In this document: positions 17,330 to 25,159 of the stretch, piece by piece
How the letters are laid out: each line of letters opens with the position of its first letter
How positions within the stretch are numbered: position 1 is the stretch's first letter
Assembly: GCA_027317105.1 (NCBI GenBank)
Contig: DAHVFH010000132.1
Coordinates: 35,200-99,199 of the forward strand
DNA: 64,000 nucleotides
Source: Cytophagales bacterium
Lineage (GTDB): Bacteria > Bacteroidota > Bacteroidia > Cytophagales > Cyclobacteriaceae
Direction of reading: 5' to 3'
Position numbers and translations under genes: made by a program
The notes under the pieces: generated by a model
Database searches by the model: none
What the model was told of the DNA's origin: nothing
Seen by the model: only the letters and a program-made list of their open reading frames with translations

Positions 17330-17810
17330 ATTCCCTTACCGGAAGCACATCTTTGCATTCCAGTAATAATTGAGCATTTGATTTTTGGAGTTTTGGGTGA
17401 ATAAAATCAGGACTGATTTCTGTTAACGGGATCAACGCAAATCTTCGTTCAGCAAGGTGTGCGTGAGGTATTACGAGATCCGGTAAACGGATGATCGCGT
17501 CACCATAATAAGCAATGTCGATGTCGATTATTCGCTCGCCCCATTTTTCAGCTCGCCTTCTGCCCATGGATTGTTCAATGGCATGGATCGCTGACAATAG
17601 CCCTTCGGGCGATAACGTAGACGCCACTTGTAATGCCTGATTTAAAAAAGGCGGTTGATTGGATTTGCCCCATGGTGCAGTCTCATAAATTTTAGATTGT
17701 TTCGTAATCTTTCCAATATTGCTATTGATGGAATCGATGCATTGGCTAAGATAAAGAACGCGATCACTCAGATTACTGCCCAATAAGAGAAAAATATTTT
17801 TTTGATTCAT
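17319..17810 (-). CDS. folK: 2-amino-4-hydroxy-6-hydroxymethyldihydropteridine diphosphokinase
   Basis: A 163-residue HPPK that pyrophosphorylates the pterin precursor of folate. Signatures are FLLLGSNLSDRVLYL at the N-terminus, YETAPWGKSNQPPFLNQ, and the RRAEKWGERIIDIDIAYY block containing the two Mg-binding aspartates. Length is normal. It is convergent with fabD and divergent from sppA across about 180 bases. Confidence 0.95.
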   Translation of the reverse strand: MNQKNIFLLLGSNLSDRVLYLSQCIDSINSNIGKITKQSKIYETAPWGKSNQPPFLNQALQVASTLSPEGLLSAIHAIEQSMGRRRAEKWGERIIDIDIAYYGDAIIRLPDLVIPHAHLAERRFALIPLTEISPDFIHPKLQKSNAQLLLECKDVLPVREFIG

Positions 17811-17963
17811 AACGAAGCTTGTGGCCCTGCTGATCAGGGGGTTTTACTGAACGACCCGCAAAGAACTACTAATTTACTAACTAATCGCTTGAAGGCATAA
17901 GGTAGAAACCTAATTTGGCGTGCACCAAAAGTAAAGGCCTTTTATTTACCGTTCGCGTTTGCG

Positions 17964-17971
17964 TATTTTTG
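17964..17971 (+). promoter_or_regulatory. -7 box TATTTTTG before sppA
   Basis: Exact match to TAnnTTTG, 20 bases before the sppA ATG. No convincing TTG is found 19-21 bases upstream, so only the -7 element is supported. Confidence 0.35.
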
Positions 17972-17990
17972 CCGCTTAATTTTCCTTCCA

Positions 17991-19757
17991 ATGAATTTTT
18001 TTAAAACCTTTTTAGCTTCCTGCCTGGGTTCCCTATTGGCGATGGTGGCCTTGGTATTTATTTTGATTGCCTTTTTTTCTGCCGCAGTCTCAAACTTCTC
18101 TACCGATAGTGCCCAAGTGGTAGTGGCAGACAATTCGGTATTACATTTGAATATAGATGGCAGGATCACAGAATTAGAAGTGGACGATCCTTTGGAAGGG
18201 TTACCTCTTCCCGGAGCAAATGATCCTGCAATTGGATTGCTTCAACTAAAAAAAGCACTGGTTCACGCGAAAAGCGATGAAGCCATTCGGGGGATTTATT
18301 TGGATGTAAGTGTTTTTCAGGGTGGATATGCAGTCGCCAGGGAAATTAGGGAGTCCATTCTAGATTTTAAAAAGTCTGGAAAATTTGTGATCGCCTACAG
18401 CGAAATGTACTCCGAAGCTTCCTATTACATCGCCTCCTCGGCAGATAAAGTATTTCTCAACCCGGAAGGCGAAATTGAGTTTAATGGCCTGGCCGTAGAA
18501 GTCAGTTTTTTCAAAAAGTTATTCGACAAATTAGAAATCAAGCCCGAGATTTTCAGGGTGGGCGATTTTAAGAGCGCAGTGGAACCTTTTTTCTTAGATA
18601 AAATGAGCGATGCCAATCGCCTACAATTGAAAGAACTGATCGATGAAATAAATTCTACTTCCCTCAAAGAGGTTGCCGAAAGCAGAAAAATTGATCTTGA
18701 AAAGATAAAAAATATTTCAAGCCAAATGCTGGTGGTAAGTCCGCAAGATGCGAAGGACTATAAGTTGATAGATTCGTTGGTTTATTACGATCAGGTGCAA
18801 TCGGAATTAAGATTAAAAATGGGCATTGGCAAATCTGACAAAATTACTTTTGTGAAGTATAACAAATACAGGAAAAGCTTCAGCACCTCATCTTCCTCTA
18901 AAAACGAGATCGCGGTAATAGTTGCGGAGGGTGACATTCTTCCGGGCAAGGCGCAAGATGGATCAATTGGCTCGGAAACTTTTGCAGAAGAGCTACGCAA
19001 AGCCAGGACCAACGATAAAGTAAAAGCCATTGTGCTGCGTATAAATTCGCCAGGCGGTAGTGCACTTGCTTCGGACGTGATGTGGCGCGAAGTTATTCTG
19101 GCATCAAAAGCAAAACCGATCATCGCTTCCATGTCAAACTATGCAGCTTCAGGCGGATATTACCTGGCCATGGGCTGCGATACCATTGTGGCAGAACCTA
19201 ACACCATCACTGGTTCTATCGGGGTATTCAGTGTGTTGTTTGATCTAAGCAGCTTCCTGGATAAAAAAGTGGGGATTACGTTTGATCAAGTGAAGACAGG
19301 AGAGGTGGGTGATCTGGTAAGTTTTACTCGGCCGTTGACTGAAGTTGAAAAATCCATTTGGCAAAAGAAGACCAACAAAATTTATGAGGGTTTCACCGCT
19401 AAGGCTGCTGCCGGAAGGAAGATGCAAGTTGATGAGTTGAGAAAGGTGGCATCCGGTAGGGTTTGGTCTGGCATGCAGGCCAAAGAAAAAGGACTGGTCG
19501 ATATTATTGGCGGCTTTGATGATGCTGTAAGAATCGCTGCTCAAAAAGCAGGGCTCGGAGATGACTACAAAATTAAATTCTACCCAAAACAGAAGAACTT
19601 TTTTGCGCAATGGCTTCAAGGACTTGAAGAAAATGCGGATGCGAAAATTCTGCAACACGAATTGGGCGAAGGATACCAGACACTGCAGCAACTGAAGAGA
19701 CTACAACATTACCGGGGAACCCAGGCACGAATGCCTTTCGAATTCTCGTATAAATAG
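17991..19757 (+). CDS. sppA: Signal peptide peptidase SppA, long (67K) type
   Basis: 588 residues with one N-terminal membrane helix (about residues 8-32, LLAMVALVFILIAFFSAAV) and two tandem ClpP-like domains. The catalytic Ser lies in MSNYAASGGYYLAMGCD of the second domain and the Lys dyad partner should be in the SEASYYIASSADKVFLNP region of the first. RINSPGGSALASD is the conserved oxyanion segment. The enzyme degrades cleaved signal peptides in the inner membrane. It lies beside folK, divergent. Confidence 0.95.
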   Translation: MNFFKTFLASCLGSLLAMVALVFILIAFFSAAVSNFSTDSAQVVVADNSVLHLNIDGRITELEVDDPLEGLPLPGANDPAIGLLQLKKALVHAKSDEAIRGIYLDVSVFQGGYAVAREIRESILDFKKSGKFVIAYSEMYSEASYYIASSADKVFLNPEGEIEFNGLAVEVSFFKKLFDKLEIKPEIFRVGDFKSAVEPFFLDKMSDANRLQLKELIDEINSTSLKEVAESRKIDLEKIKNISSQMLVVSPQDAKDYKLIDSLVYYDQVQSELRLKMGIGKSDKITFVKYNKYRKSFSTSSSSKNEIAVIVAEGDILPGKAQDGSIGSETFAEELRKARTNDKVKAIVLRINSPGGSALASDVMWREVILASKAKPIIASMSNYAASGGYYLAMGCDTIVAEPNTITGSIGVFSVLFDLSSFLDKKVGITFDQVKTGEVGDLVSFTRPLTEVEKSIWQKKTNKIYEGFTAKAAAGRKMQVDELRKVASGRVWSGMQAKEKGLVDIIGGFDDAVRIAAQKAGLGDDYKIKFYPKQKNFFAQWLQGLEENADAKILQHELGEGYQTLQQLKRLQHYRGTQARMPFEFSYK

Positions 19758-19799
19758 AGCCATCGCGATTTAAAACTATTTATCCACTCAACTTTTACA

Positions 19800-20801
19800 A
19801 TGATCCGTACTAACTGGACCCGCGAAGAGATCACGGAAATTTACAATACGCCTATCCTTGATTTAATTTATAAGGCTGCCACCGTTCATCGCCAGCATCA
19901 TGATTCACGTGAGGTTCAGGTATGCACCTTGCTTTCGGTGAAGACAGGCGGATGCCCGGAAGATTGTGCGTATTGCCCACAGGCCGCGCGTTACCACACA
20001 GAAGTGAAAGTGCATAAGTTGCTGGAAGTGGAGGAAGTGATCGGAAAAGCAATCGAAGCAAAAGAAGCGGGGAGTACACGGTTTTGCATGGGCGCAGCCT
20101 GGCGCGAAGTGCGCGACAATAAAGATTTTGACAAAGTGCTGGGCATGGTCAAGGGCGTAAATTCTTTGGGCATGGAAGTTTGTTGCACCCTCGGAATGCT
20201 TACTCCTGAGCAGGCAGAAAAACTGAAAGCAGCTGGTTTGTATGCCTACAACCACAATCTCGATACCAGCGAAGAGTTTTATGGCGACATCATCACGACC
20301 CGAAACTATAAAGACCGACTTGACACCTTGCACCATGTGCGTGAAGCAAAAATTTCAGTTTGTTCAGGAGGAATCATCGGCATGGGCGAAGGTGAGAACG
20401 ATCGCATCGGTATGCTATTGACACTCGCTACCCTGCCCGAACATCCAGAATCTGTTCCTGTAAATGCGCTTGTGCCAGTAGAAGGTACGCCTTTGGAAGA
20501 CCAGGAAAAAGTATCCGTGTGGGAGATGGTACGCATGATTGCCACCGCTAGAATTATTATGCCGAAAGCAATGGTTAGGTTATCTGCCGGGAGGGTTCGG
20601 ATGACCTTAGAAGAACAGGCCTTATGCTTTATGGCCGGAGCCAACAGTATCTTTGCTGGCGACAAACTTTTGACAACACCAAACCCCGGAATGGTTCAAG
20701 ATAAAGCCATGTTTCAAGTGCTGAATTTGATGCCCAGAAAGGCATTTAAAGAACCTTTGGATGCTTACCCTACCAAAGTTGCCTCCAACTCGGGGAATTG
20801 A
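19800..20801 (+). CDS. bioB: Biotin synthase
   Basis: The 333-residue radical SAM enzyme inserts sulfur into dethiobiotin. The 4Fe-4S motif is GGCPEDCAYCPQAARYHT (C-x3-C-x2-C) near residues 54-71, with the further [2Fe-2S] ligands in CMGAAW, CCTLG and RLSAGR. It begins 42 bases after sppA. No other bio gene is nearby, though biotin is needed for AccB in the same window. Its last 37 bases overlap, antisense, the tail of a decayed ABC-transporter fragment. Confidence 0.97.
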   Translation: MIRTNWTREEITEIYNTPILDLIYKAATVHRQHHDSREVQVCTLLSVKTGGCPEDCAYCPQAARYHTEVKVHKLLEVEEVIGKAIEAKEAGSTRFCMGAAWREVRDNKDFDKVLGMVKGVNSLGMEVCCTLGMLTPEQAEKLKAAGLYAYNHNLDTSEEFYGDIITTRNYKDRLDTLHHVREAKISVCSGGIIGMGEGENDRIGMLLTLATLPEHPESVPVNALVPVEGTPLEDQEKVSVWEMVRMIATARIIMPKAMVRLSAGRVRMTLEEQALCFMAGANSIFAGDKLLTTPNPGMVQDKAMFQVLNLMPRKAFKEPLDAYPTKVASNSGN

Positions 20802-21025
20802 CTTTTCCACAACGAATAATACTGATTTTTTGTCTTTAGCAAAGAGTGATGACTACCTTCTTCTACTACTTTCCCGTTCTCTAAAACCACAATCTTGTCT
20901 GCTTTTTGTACAGAGCTTAATCGATGAGCAATCAGTATTGCCGTCTTGCCACGTTCTCGCATCAACCGCATGGAAATGAGTTGAATAGACCTGTGTAGAT
21001 TGTCATTCAAATTTTTGAATTTCAT
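20765..21025 (-). pseudogene. ABC transporter ATPase C-terminal remnant
   Basis: An 86-residue frame retains only the end of an ABC ATPase: GKTAILIAHRLSSVQKADKIVVLENG with the H-loop histidine, then KVVEEGSHHSLL and YYSLWKSQF. Walker A, the signature motif and Walker B are absent, and an in-frame stop immediately precedes the first ATG. The resemblance is strongest to bacteriocin/lipid exporters of the MsbA/peptidase-ABC type. The reading frame ends inside bioB on the other strand. Almost certainly not functional. Confidence 0.75.
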
Positions 21026-21213
21026 CTAATTCCAAGTTAGCCAATCCTAAACTTTCCATAATTTTTGTTTTAAAAGTTAAAATTTATTTTCCGATCCCTG
21101 CCGGAGACCTTGAGGTAAATGTTGCTCTTTACAGGTTAGTGTGCAACAGGTAATTAACAAGTTTAAGGAAAACAAGAAGAAGAGAATCAGCGTGAACAAT
21201 TATAGGTGATGCT

Positions 21214-21401
21214 TTAGCACTGCACTTCAAAGAGCAACTGCCCTTGCCGCACCACTTCATTTTCTTTGATATAAACCTTGCTGACAAACCGGGCGAGATC
21301 GCTTTTGTATTGCTCATGTCCCTTGACTTTAACACCTTGAAGAAGTCGGTAACAGAATTTTTTCACGGAAGCAAAATTCAAATAAAAAAAACGATTCCCT
21401 C
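21214..21401 (-). pseudogene. Lipoyl/membrane-fusion-protein-like remnant
   Basis: A 62-codon open stretch without an ATG ends at the stop 21214-21216. Its C-terminal part reads YKSDLARFVSKVYIKENEVV followed by RQGQLLFEVQC, which resembles the lipoyl/HlyD half-motif (V-x-K-V-x-V-K-E-N-x-x-V-x-x-G-x-L-L-F-E). It is upstream of the ABC ATPase remnant on the same strand, the order of membrane-fusion protein then ABC exporter, so both may be relics of one secretion cassette. The identification rests on about 30 residues and is tentative. Confidence 0.4.
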
Positions 21402-21567
21402 AAAGATACCACCATATCACTGTGCTGACATCAATGGAAGGATCCTCTTAATCATCACACAAATCCAGTGCTGCGTCATGGCCGCATCGAGGCAGGATTT
21501 GATTGGGAAGAGTCGGGATGCGGGTGAGACAACACAAACAATTCAGTGCGTAGTGTTTCTTTATGAA

Positions 21568-23832
21568 TCACATCCGTGATGCTGTTGGCGCCATTGCTTG
21601 TTGAAAGGGCTGGGCATACAGTCGCTTGTTGGTGGCCTTGTACATAGCGTTCGCTAGCGCTCCAAAAACAGGTGGAAATGCCGGCTCGCCCATCCCTGTT
21701 GGGTCGATGTCATTTTGAACAAAATGAACGTCAATCGATTTTGGTGCTTCGCGATGTCGGATCATGCGATACGTGTCGAAATTGTTCTTTTCCGGAACAC
21801 CATCTTTGAACGTCATCGCGCCAAATAAGGCGTTGCCAATGCCGTCTACAATAGCGCCTTCCGCCAGGTTAGTAGCTGCATCCGGATTTACCACAATGCC
21901 GCAATCAATCGCGCAGCATACTCTTGGCACAACGGCCTTACCTTTTTCAAGAGTAAGCTCAAGCACTTGAGCCACATACGTATCGTGACAGAAGTAGGCC
22001 GCAACCCCTCGATGGACGTTGGGTTTTGCATTCGCCCAATCTGATTTTTCACGCACCAGTTCCAACACTCCGGCATAACGTTTTGCTTCGTAATCGTTAT
22101 CCTTGCCCACTGGATTTTTCAAGGCACGGTCTAAAAGTTCAAGCCGAAAAGTGATCGGATCTTTCCCCGCGGCCTCTGCTACTTCATCGAGAAAGGACTG
22201 CTCTGCACCCGCGATAAAATTTGACCGGGGCGCACGGAATGAACCCACCGTAATATTAGAGTTGATAGACCAATCCTCGGCAAGATAATTATCCACTGCC
22301 CCTGCCGGGAAGCGGTTGGCGTGGAGCGGACTCTCTGGAATTCCTCCTGCCTTTACATAGAAAGCAATTAGGTTATTATTGGCATCCAAAGCCGCACGAT
22401 AGATAGCACTGTACGTGGGGCGATAGACGCCTGAAGTCATGTCATCTTCACGCGTGTAAATGAGTTTAACAGGAGCATTCACTTTTTGTGAAATGAGTGC
22501 TGCTTCCAACAGCCAATGTGCATATGATCTGCGACCGAATCCACCACCCAAACGGGTCATCTTGATATCAATTTTTTCCAGCGGCATTCCGAGCCGTGCG
22601 GAAAGGGCTTTCTCTGTGAACTCCGGTTTTTGAAGTGGCCCCGCCAGTTCTGCTTTGTCCGCAGTTACATGAGCGAAAAAGTTCATCGGCTCCATGCAAT
22701 TGTGCGCAAGGAACGGAGCCGTGTAGGTGCGCTCAATAATCTTTGCTGCCTTTTTGAACGCTGCCTCGGGGTTGCCGTCCCTGCGTGCAACCTTTGCGGG
22801 TCTTGCCATCATCTGCGTCATTGCGGTGTCATGGTCGGTGGTGTTCTCCAGCCCTGAAGGAATCTCTACCGTCTGTTTACTTCCAAAGGCATTTCGCTGG
22901 ATGGTATGATTTGAAAAGGGCATCCACTCAATCTTTAGCGCTTTCTTCGCATTCAACACTTCCCAGGTACTGTTGCCGACAACGGCTACTACTTCAGGGA
23001 AGGTACACGTATCGAAATATTGTCTTTCGTAATCATCATTCATTGACTTAACCGCGAAGACGTCTTTGATTCCCGGCATCGATTTAGCGGATGAGTCGTC
23101 TATGGATTTTAAGGTCATGCCAAATGCCGGAGGATGCACGATCATCGCAATGAGCATGCCGTCACGTTTGGTGTCGATACCGAAAAGGGGCTTTCCGGTC
23201 ACAATTTTTTTTCCGTCAACATTCTTCCGAGAGGTACCGATGAGCTTAAAATCCTTTCCGACTTTTAACTTCACCTCCTTAGGCATCTCGCTCTTGGCTG
23301 CCGCAGAAGCCATCTCACCATAACCGGCTGACTTGCCACTTTTTTTATGAACCAGTGTGCCGGACTCTGTAGTGATTTCATCTACCGAAACCTTCCATGA
23401 TTGTGCCGCAGCCTGTTTGAGCATTTGTCGTGCAGTTGCACCCGCCATTCTAAGACTCTTCCAACCCAAATGGATCGCCTGACTGCCACCAATAAATTGA
23501 CGTTTAAACAATTCTGTATTCAAAGGCGCTTGTTCAACGACCACATTTTTCCAATCCACATCGAGTTCTTCAGCGATGATCATCGGCATTGAGGTTTTTA
23601 CATTCTGCCCACCTTCGGGATTCGGTGACACAATCGTGACCACACCGTTTTCTCCAACTTTCAAATAGCCATTTAATTCAAACCAATCTTCGGGCATGGC
23701 CATTGCGTCCTTCGGATTGGATTCGCAACCCGCCAACCAACTGAAGCTAAGCAGCAAACCACCTCCCGCAAGGGAAGAAGTTTTTAGAAAGGAACGTCTG
23801 TTGATGGAAGTACTCAGAAGTGTTTGTGCCAT
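21568..23832 (-). CDS. IorB-like molybdopterin-binding oxidoreductase subunit, copy 1 (orphan)
   Basis: 754 residues of the xanthine dehydrogenase/isoquinoline 1-oxidoreductase large-subunit family. It starts with a Tat signal (NRRSFLKTSSLAGGG) that continues into a lipobox-like LAGC, so it may be a Tat lipoprotein. The body shows RLGGGFGRRSYAHWL (about residue 427), FRAPRSNFIAGAEQSFLDE and, near the C-terminus, GMGEPAFPP, whose Glu (about 716) corresponds to the catalytic glutamate of the family. It binds the Mo-cytosine-dinucleotide cofactor and hydroxylates aldehydes or N-heterocycles. Unlike the other two copies it has no adjacent 2Fe-2S subunit; it may share one. Followed upstream by an aldo/keto reductase gene on the same strand. 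Confidence 0.88.
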   Translation of the reverse strand: MAQTLLSTSINRRSFLKTSSLAGGGLLLSFSWLAGCESNPKDAMAMPEDWFELNGYLKVGENGVVTIVSPNPEGGQNVKTSMPMIIAEELDVDWKNVVVEQAPLNTELFKRQFIGGSQAIHLGWKSLRMAGATARQMLKQAAAQSWKVSVDEITTESGTLVHKKSGKSAGYGEMASAAAKSEMPKEVKLKVGKDFKLIGTSRKNVDGKKIVTGKPLFGIDTKRDGMLIAMIVHPPAFGMTLKSIDDSSAKSMPGIKDVFAVKSMNDDYERQYFDTCTFPEVVAVVGNSTWEVLNAKKALKIEWMPFSNHTIQRNAFGSKQTVEIPSGLENTTDHDTAMTQMMARPAKVARRDGNPEAAFKKAAKIIERTYTAPFLAHNCMEPMNFFAHVTADKAELAGPLQKPEFTEKALSARLGMPLEKIDIKMTRLGGGFGRRSYAHWLLEAALISQKVNAPVKLIYTREDDMTSGVYRPTYSAIYRAALDANNNLIAFYVKAGGIPESPLHANRFPAGAVDNYLAEDWSINSNITVGSFRAPRSNFIAGAEQSFLDEVAEAAGKDPITFRLELLDRALKNPVGKDNDYEAKRYAGVLELVREKSDWANAKPNVHRGVAAYFCHDTYVAQVLELTLEKGKAVVPRVCCAIDCGIVVNPDAATNLAEGAIVDGIGNALFGAMTFKDGVPEKNNFDTYRMIRHREAPKSIDVHFVQNDIDPTGMGEPAFPPVFGALANAMYKATNKRLYAQPFQQAMAPTASRM

Positions 23833-23953
23833 GATCTTTAAAATTTAAAATTCAACAATCAGCACTACCAATGTCTAAATTACCAACTCCAATAGAATTA
23901 ACAAACAAAATCTTATACGAACGAATTTATCAATAGAACACTTACAATTCTTT

Positions 23954-24964
23954 TTACAATCCCGTAGATTTCTCCATTTGTTCGGTGTAGCGAGTGCCTA
24001 TAATCTTTATTTGAGCCGAAGCCTCTTCAATTTCTTGAAGTTCATCCACAGTAAGTTGAACGGCAGCCGCGCCAATATTTTCCGTCAGGCGATGCAGTTT
24101 GGTCGTTCCCGGAATAGGTACAATCCAGGGCTTTTGCGCGAGCACCCATGCAAGGGCTATCTGAGCGGGTGTTGCTTTTCTTTTGGTCGCGAAGGTACTG
24201 AGCAAGTCAATCAACGCTTGATTAGCAATACGTGCTTCATCAGTGAAACGCGGAAGAACTTTTCGGATGTCCCCATCGGCAAACGTAGTGGTCTCATTCA
24301 TTTTTCCTGCGAGGAACCCTTTGCCCAGAGGACTGAATGCAACAAGGCCGATACCCAACTCTTCGATCGTGGGGATAATCTCCTTTTCATGTTGACGCGT
24401 CCAAAGAGAGTATTCACTTTGCAACGCGGCCACCGGGTGCACCGCATGTGCTTTGCGAATTGTAGCAGCGCCTGATTCCGAAAGACCAAAATATTTAGCT
24501 TTCCCTTCTTTGATCAACTCTTTCACCGTGCCGGCAACCTCTTCAATCGGTACATTAGGATCTACCCGATGCTGATACAACAGGTCGATGGTTTCAACGC
24601 CTAGCCTTTTTAAAGAACCTTCAACGGCTCGCCTGATGGTTGAGGGTCGGCTATCAGCGCCACTCATTTTTCCATCCTGAATATTGAAACCAAACTTTGT
24701 AGCGATTACAACCTTGCCTTTATGCGGTGCGAGTGCTTCTCCTACCAATTCTTCGTTGGTGTAAGGGCCATATACTTCAGCCGTATCAAAAAAATCAACG
24801 CCTTGTTCGATGGCCTGATGGATAAGATGAATGGCATCCTTCTTTTCAGGGAACGGATAATAAGAGAAACTCATGCCCATACAGCCGAGGCCAATGGCAG
24901 AAACTTCAAGGCCACCATTTCCTAGTTTACGTTTGGGCATTTTTATTTCCATAATAATTTTCAA
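23954..24964 (-). CDS. Aldo/keto reductase
   Basis: 336 residues, TIM-barrel NADPH-dependent carbonyl reductase. The tetrad is visible: Asp and Tyr in FFDTAEVYGPYTNEELVGEAL (about residues 59-79), Lys in VVIATKFGF, and His in LLYQHRVDP; the cofactor-binding end reads VPIPGTTKLHRLTEN. This belongs to the Tas/YhdN-like subgroup. Three in-frame ATGs near the start (residues 1, 5 and 9) are possible; the third gives the usual MPKRKLGNGG beginning. It lies between two IorB genes on one strand, suggesting a shared aldehyde/alcohol pathway. Substrate unknown. Confidence 0.9.
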   Translation of the reverse strand: MKIIMEIKMPKRKLGNGGLEVSAIGLGCMGMSFSYYPFPEKKDAIHLIHQAIEQGVDFFDTAEVYGPYTNEELVGEALAPHKGKVVIATKFGFNIQDGKMSGADSRPSTIRRAVEGSLKRLGVETIDLLYQHRVDPNVPIEEVAGTVKELIKEGKAKYFGLSESGAATIRKAHAVHPVAALQSEYSLWTRQHEKEIIPTIEELGIGLVAFSPLGKGFLAGKMNETTTFADGDIRKVLPRFTDEARIANQALIDLLSTFATKRKATPAQIALAWVLAQKPWIVPIPGTTKLHRLTENIGAAAVQLTVDELQEIEEASAQIKIIGTRYTEQMEKSTGL

Positions 24965-25159
24965 TTTTTTATTTTACGAACTGGACGAAAAGTTATTGAC
25001 GTCATTTTAAGCATTTGCGATGGATTTGTGTGTTTACGCGGGTCGGGCCTATCGGGAGGGGAATCGCCTCGCCCTTTACGCTCTCCCCTCAGAAACCTTC
25101 TAGCACGGCTCTCATTGAAGTCAAATTATTTGTTTTATGTAACATCAGTTACAAATAGA

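Noticed and set aside
21129..21335. 68-codon minus-strand frame in the bioB-IorB gap
   Set aside because: It is the antiphase of the lipoyl-like remnant, whose residues make sense in the neighbouring frame.
21244..21579. 111-codon plus-strand frame opposite the same remnant
   Set aside because: No signal, motif or composition of a real gene; the opposite strand explains the openness.
25056..25090. GAGGGGA...TCCCCTC inverted repeat between AKR and IorB copy 2
   Set aside because: Seven-bp arms with a loop of about 20 bases and no T-tract; too weak to call a terminator or site.
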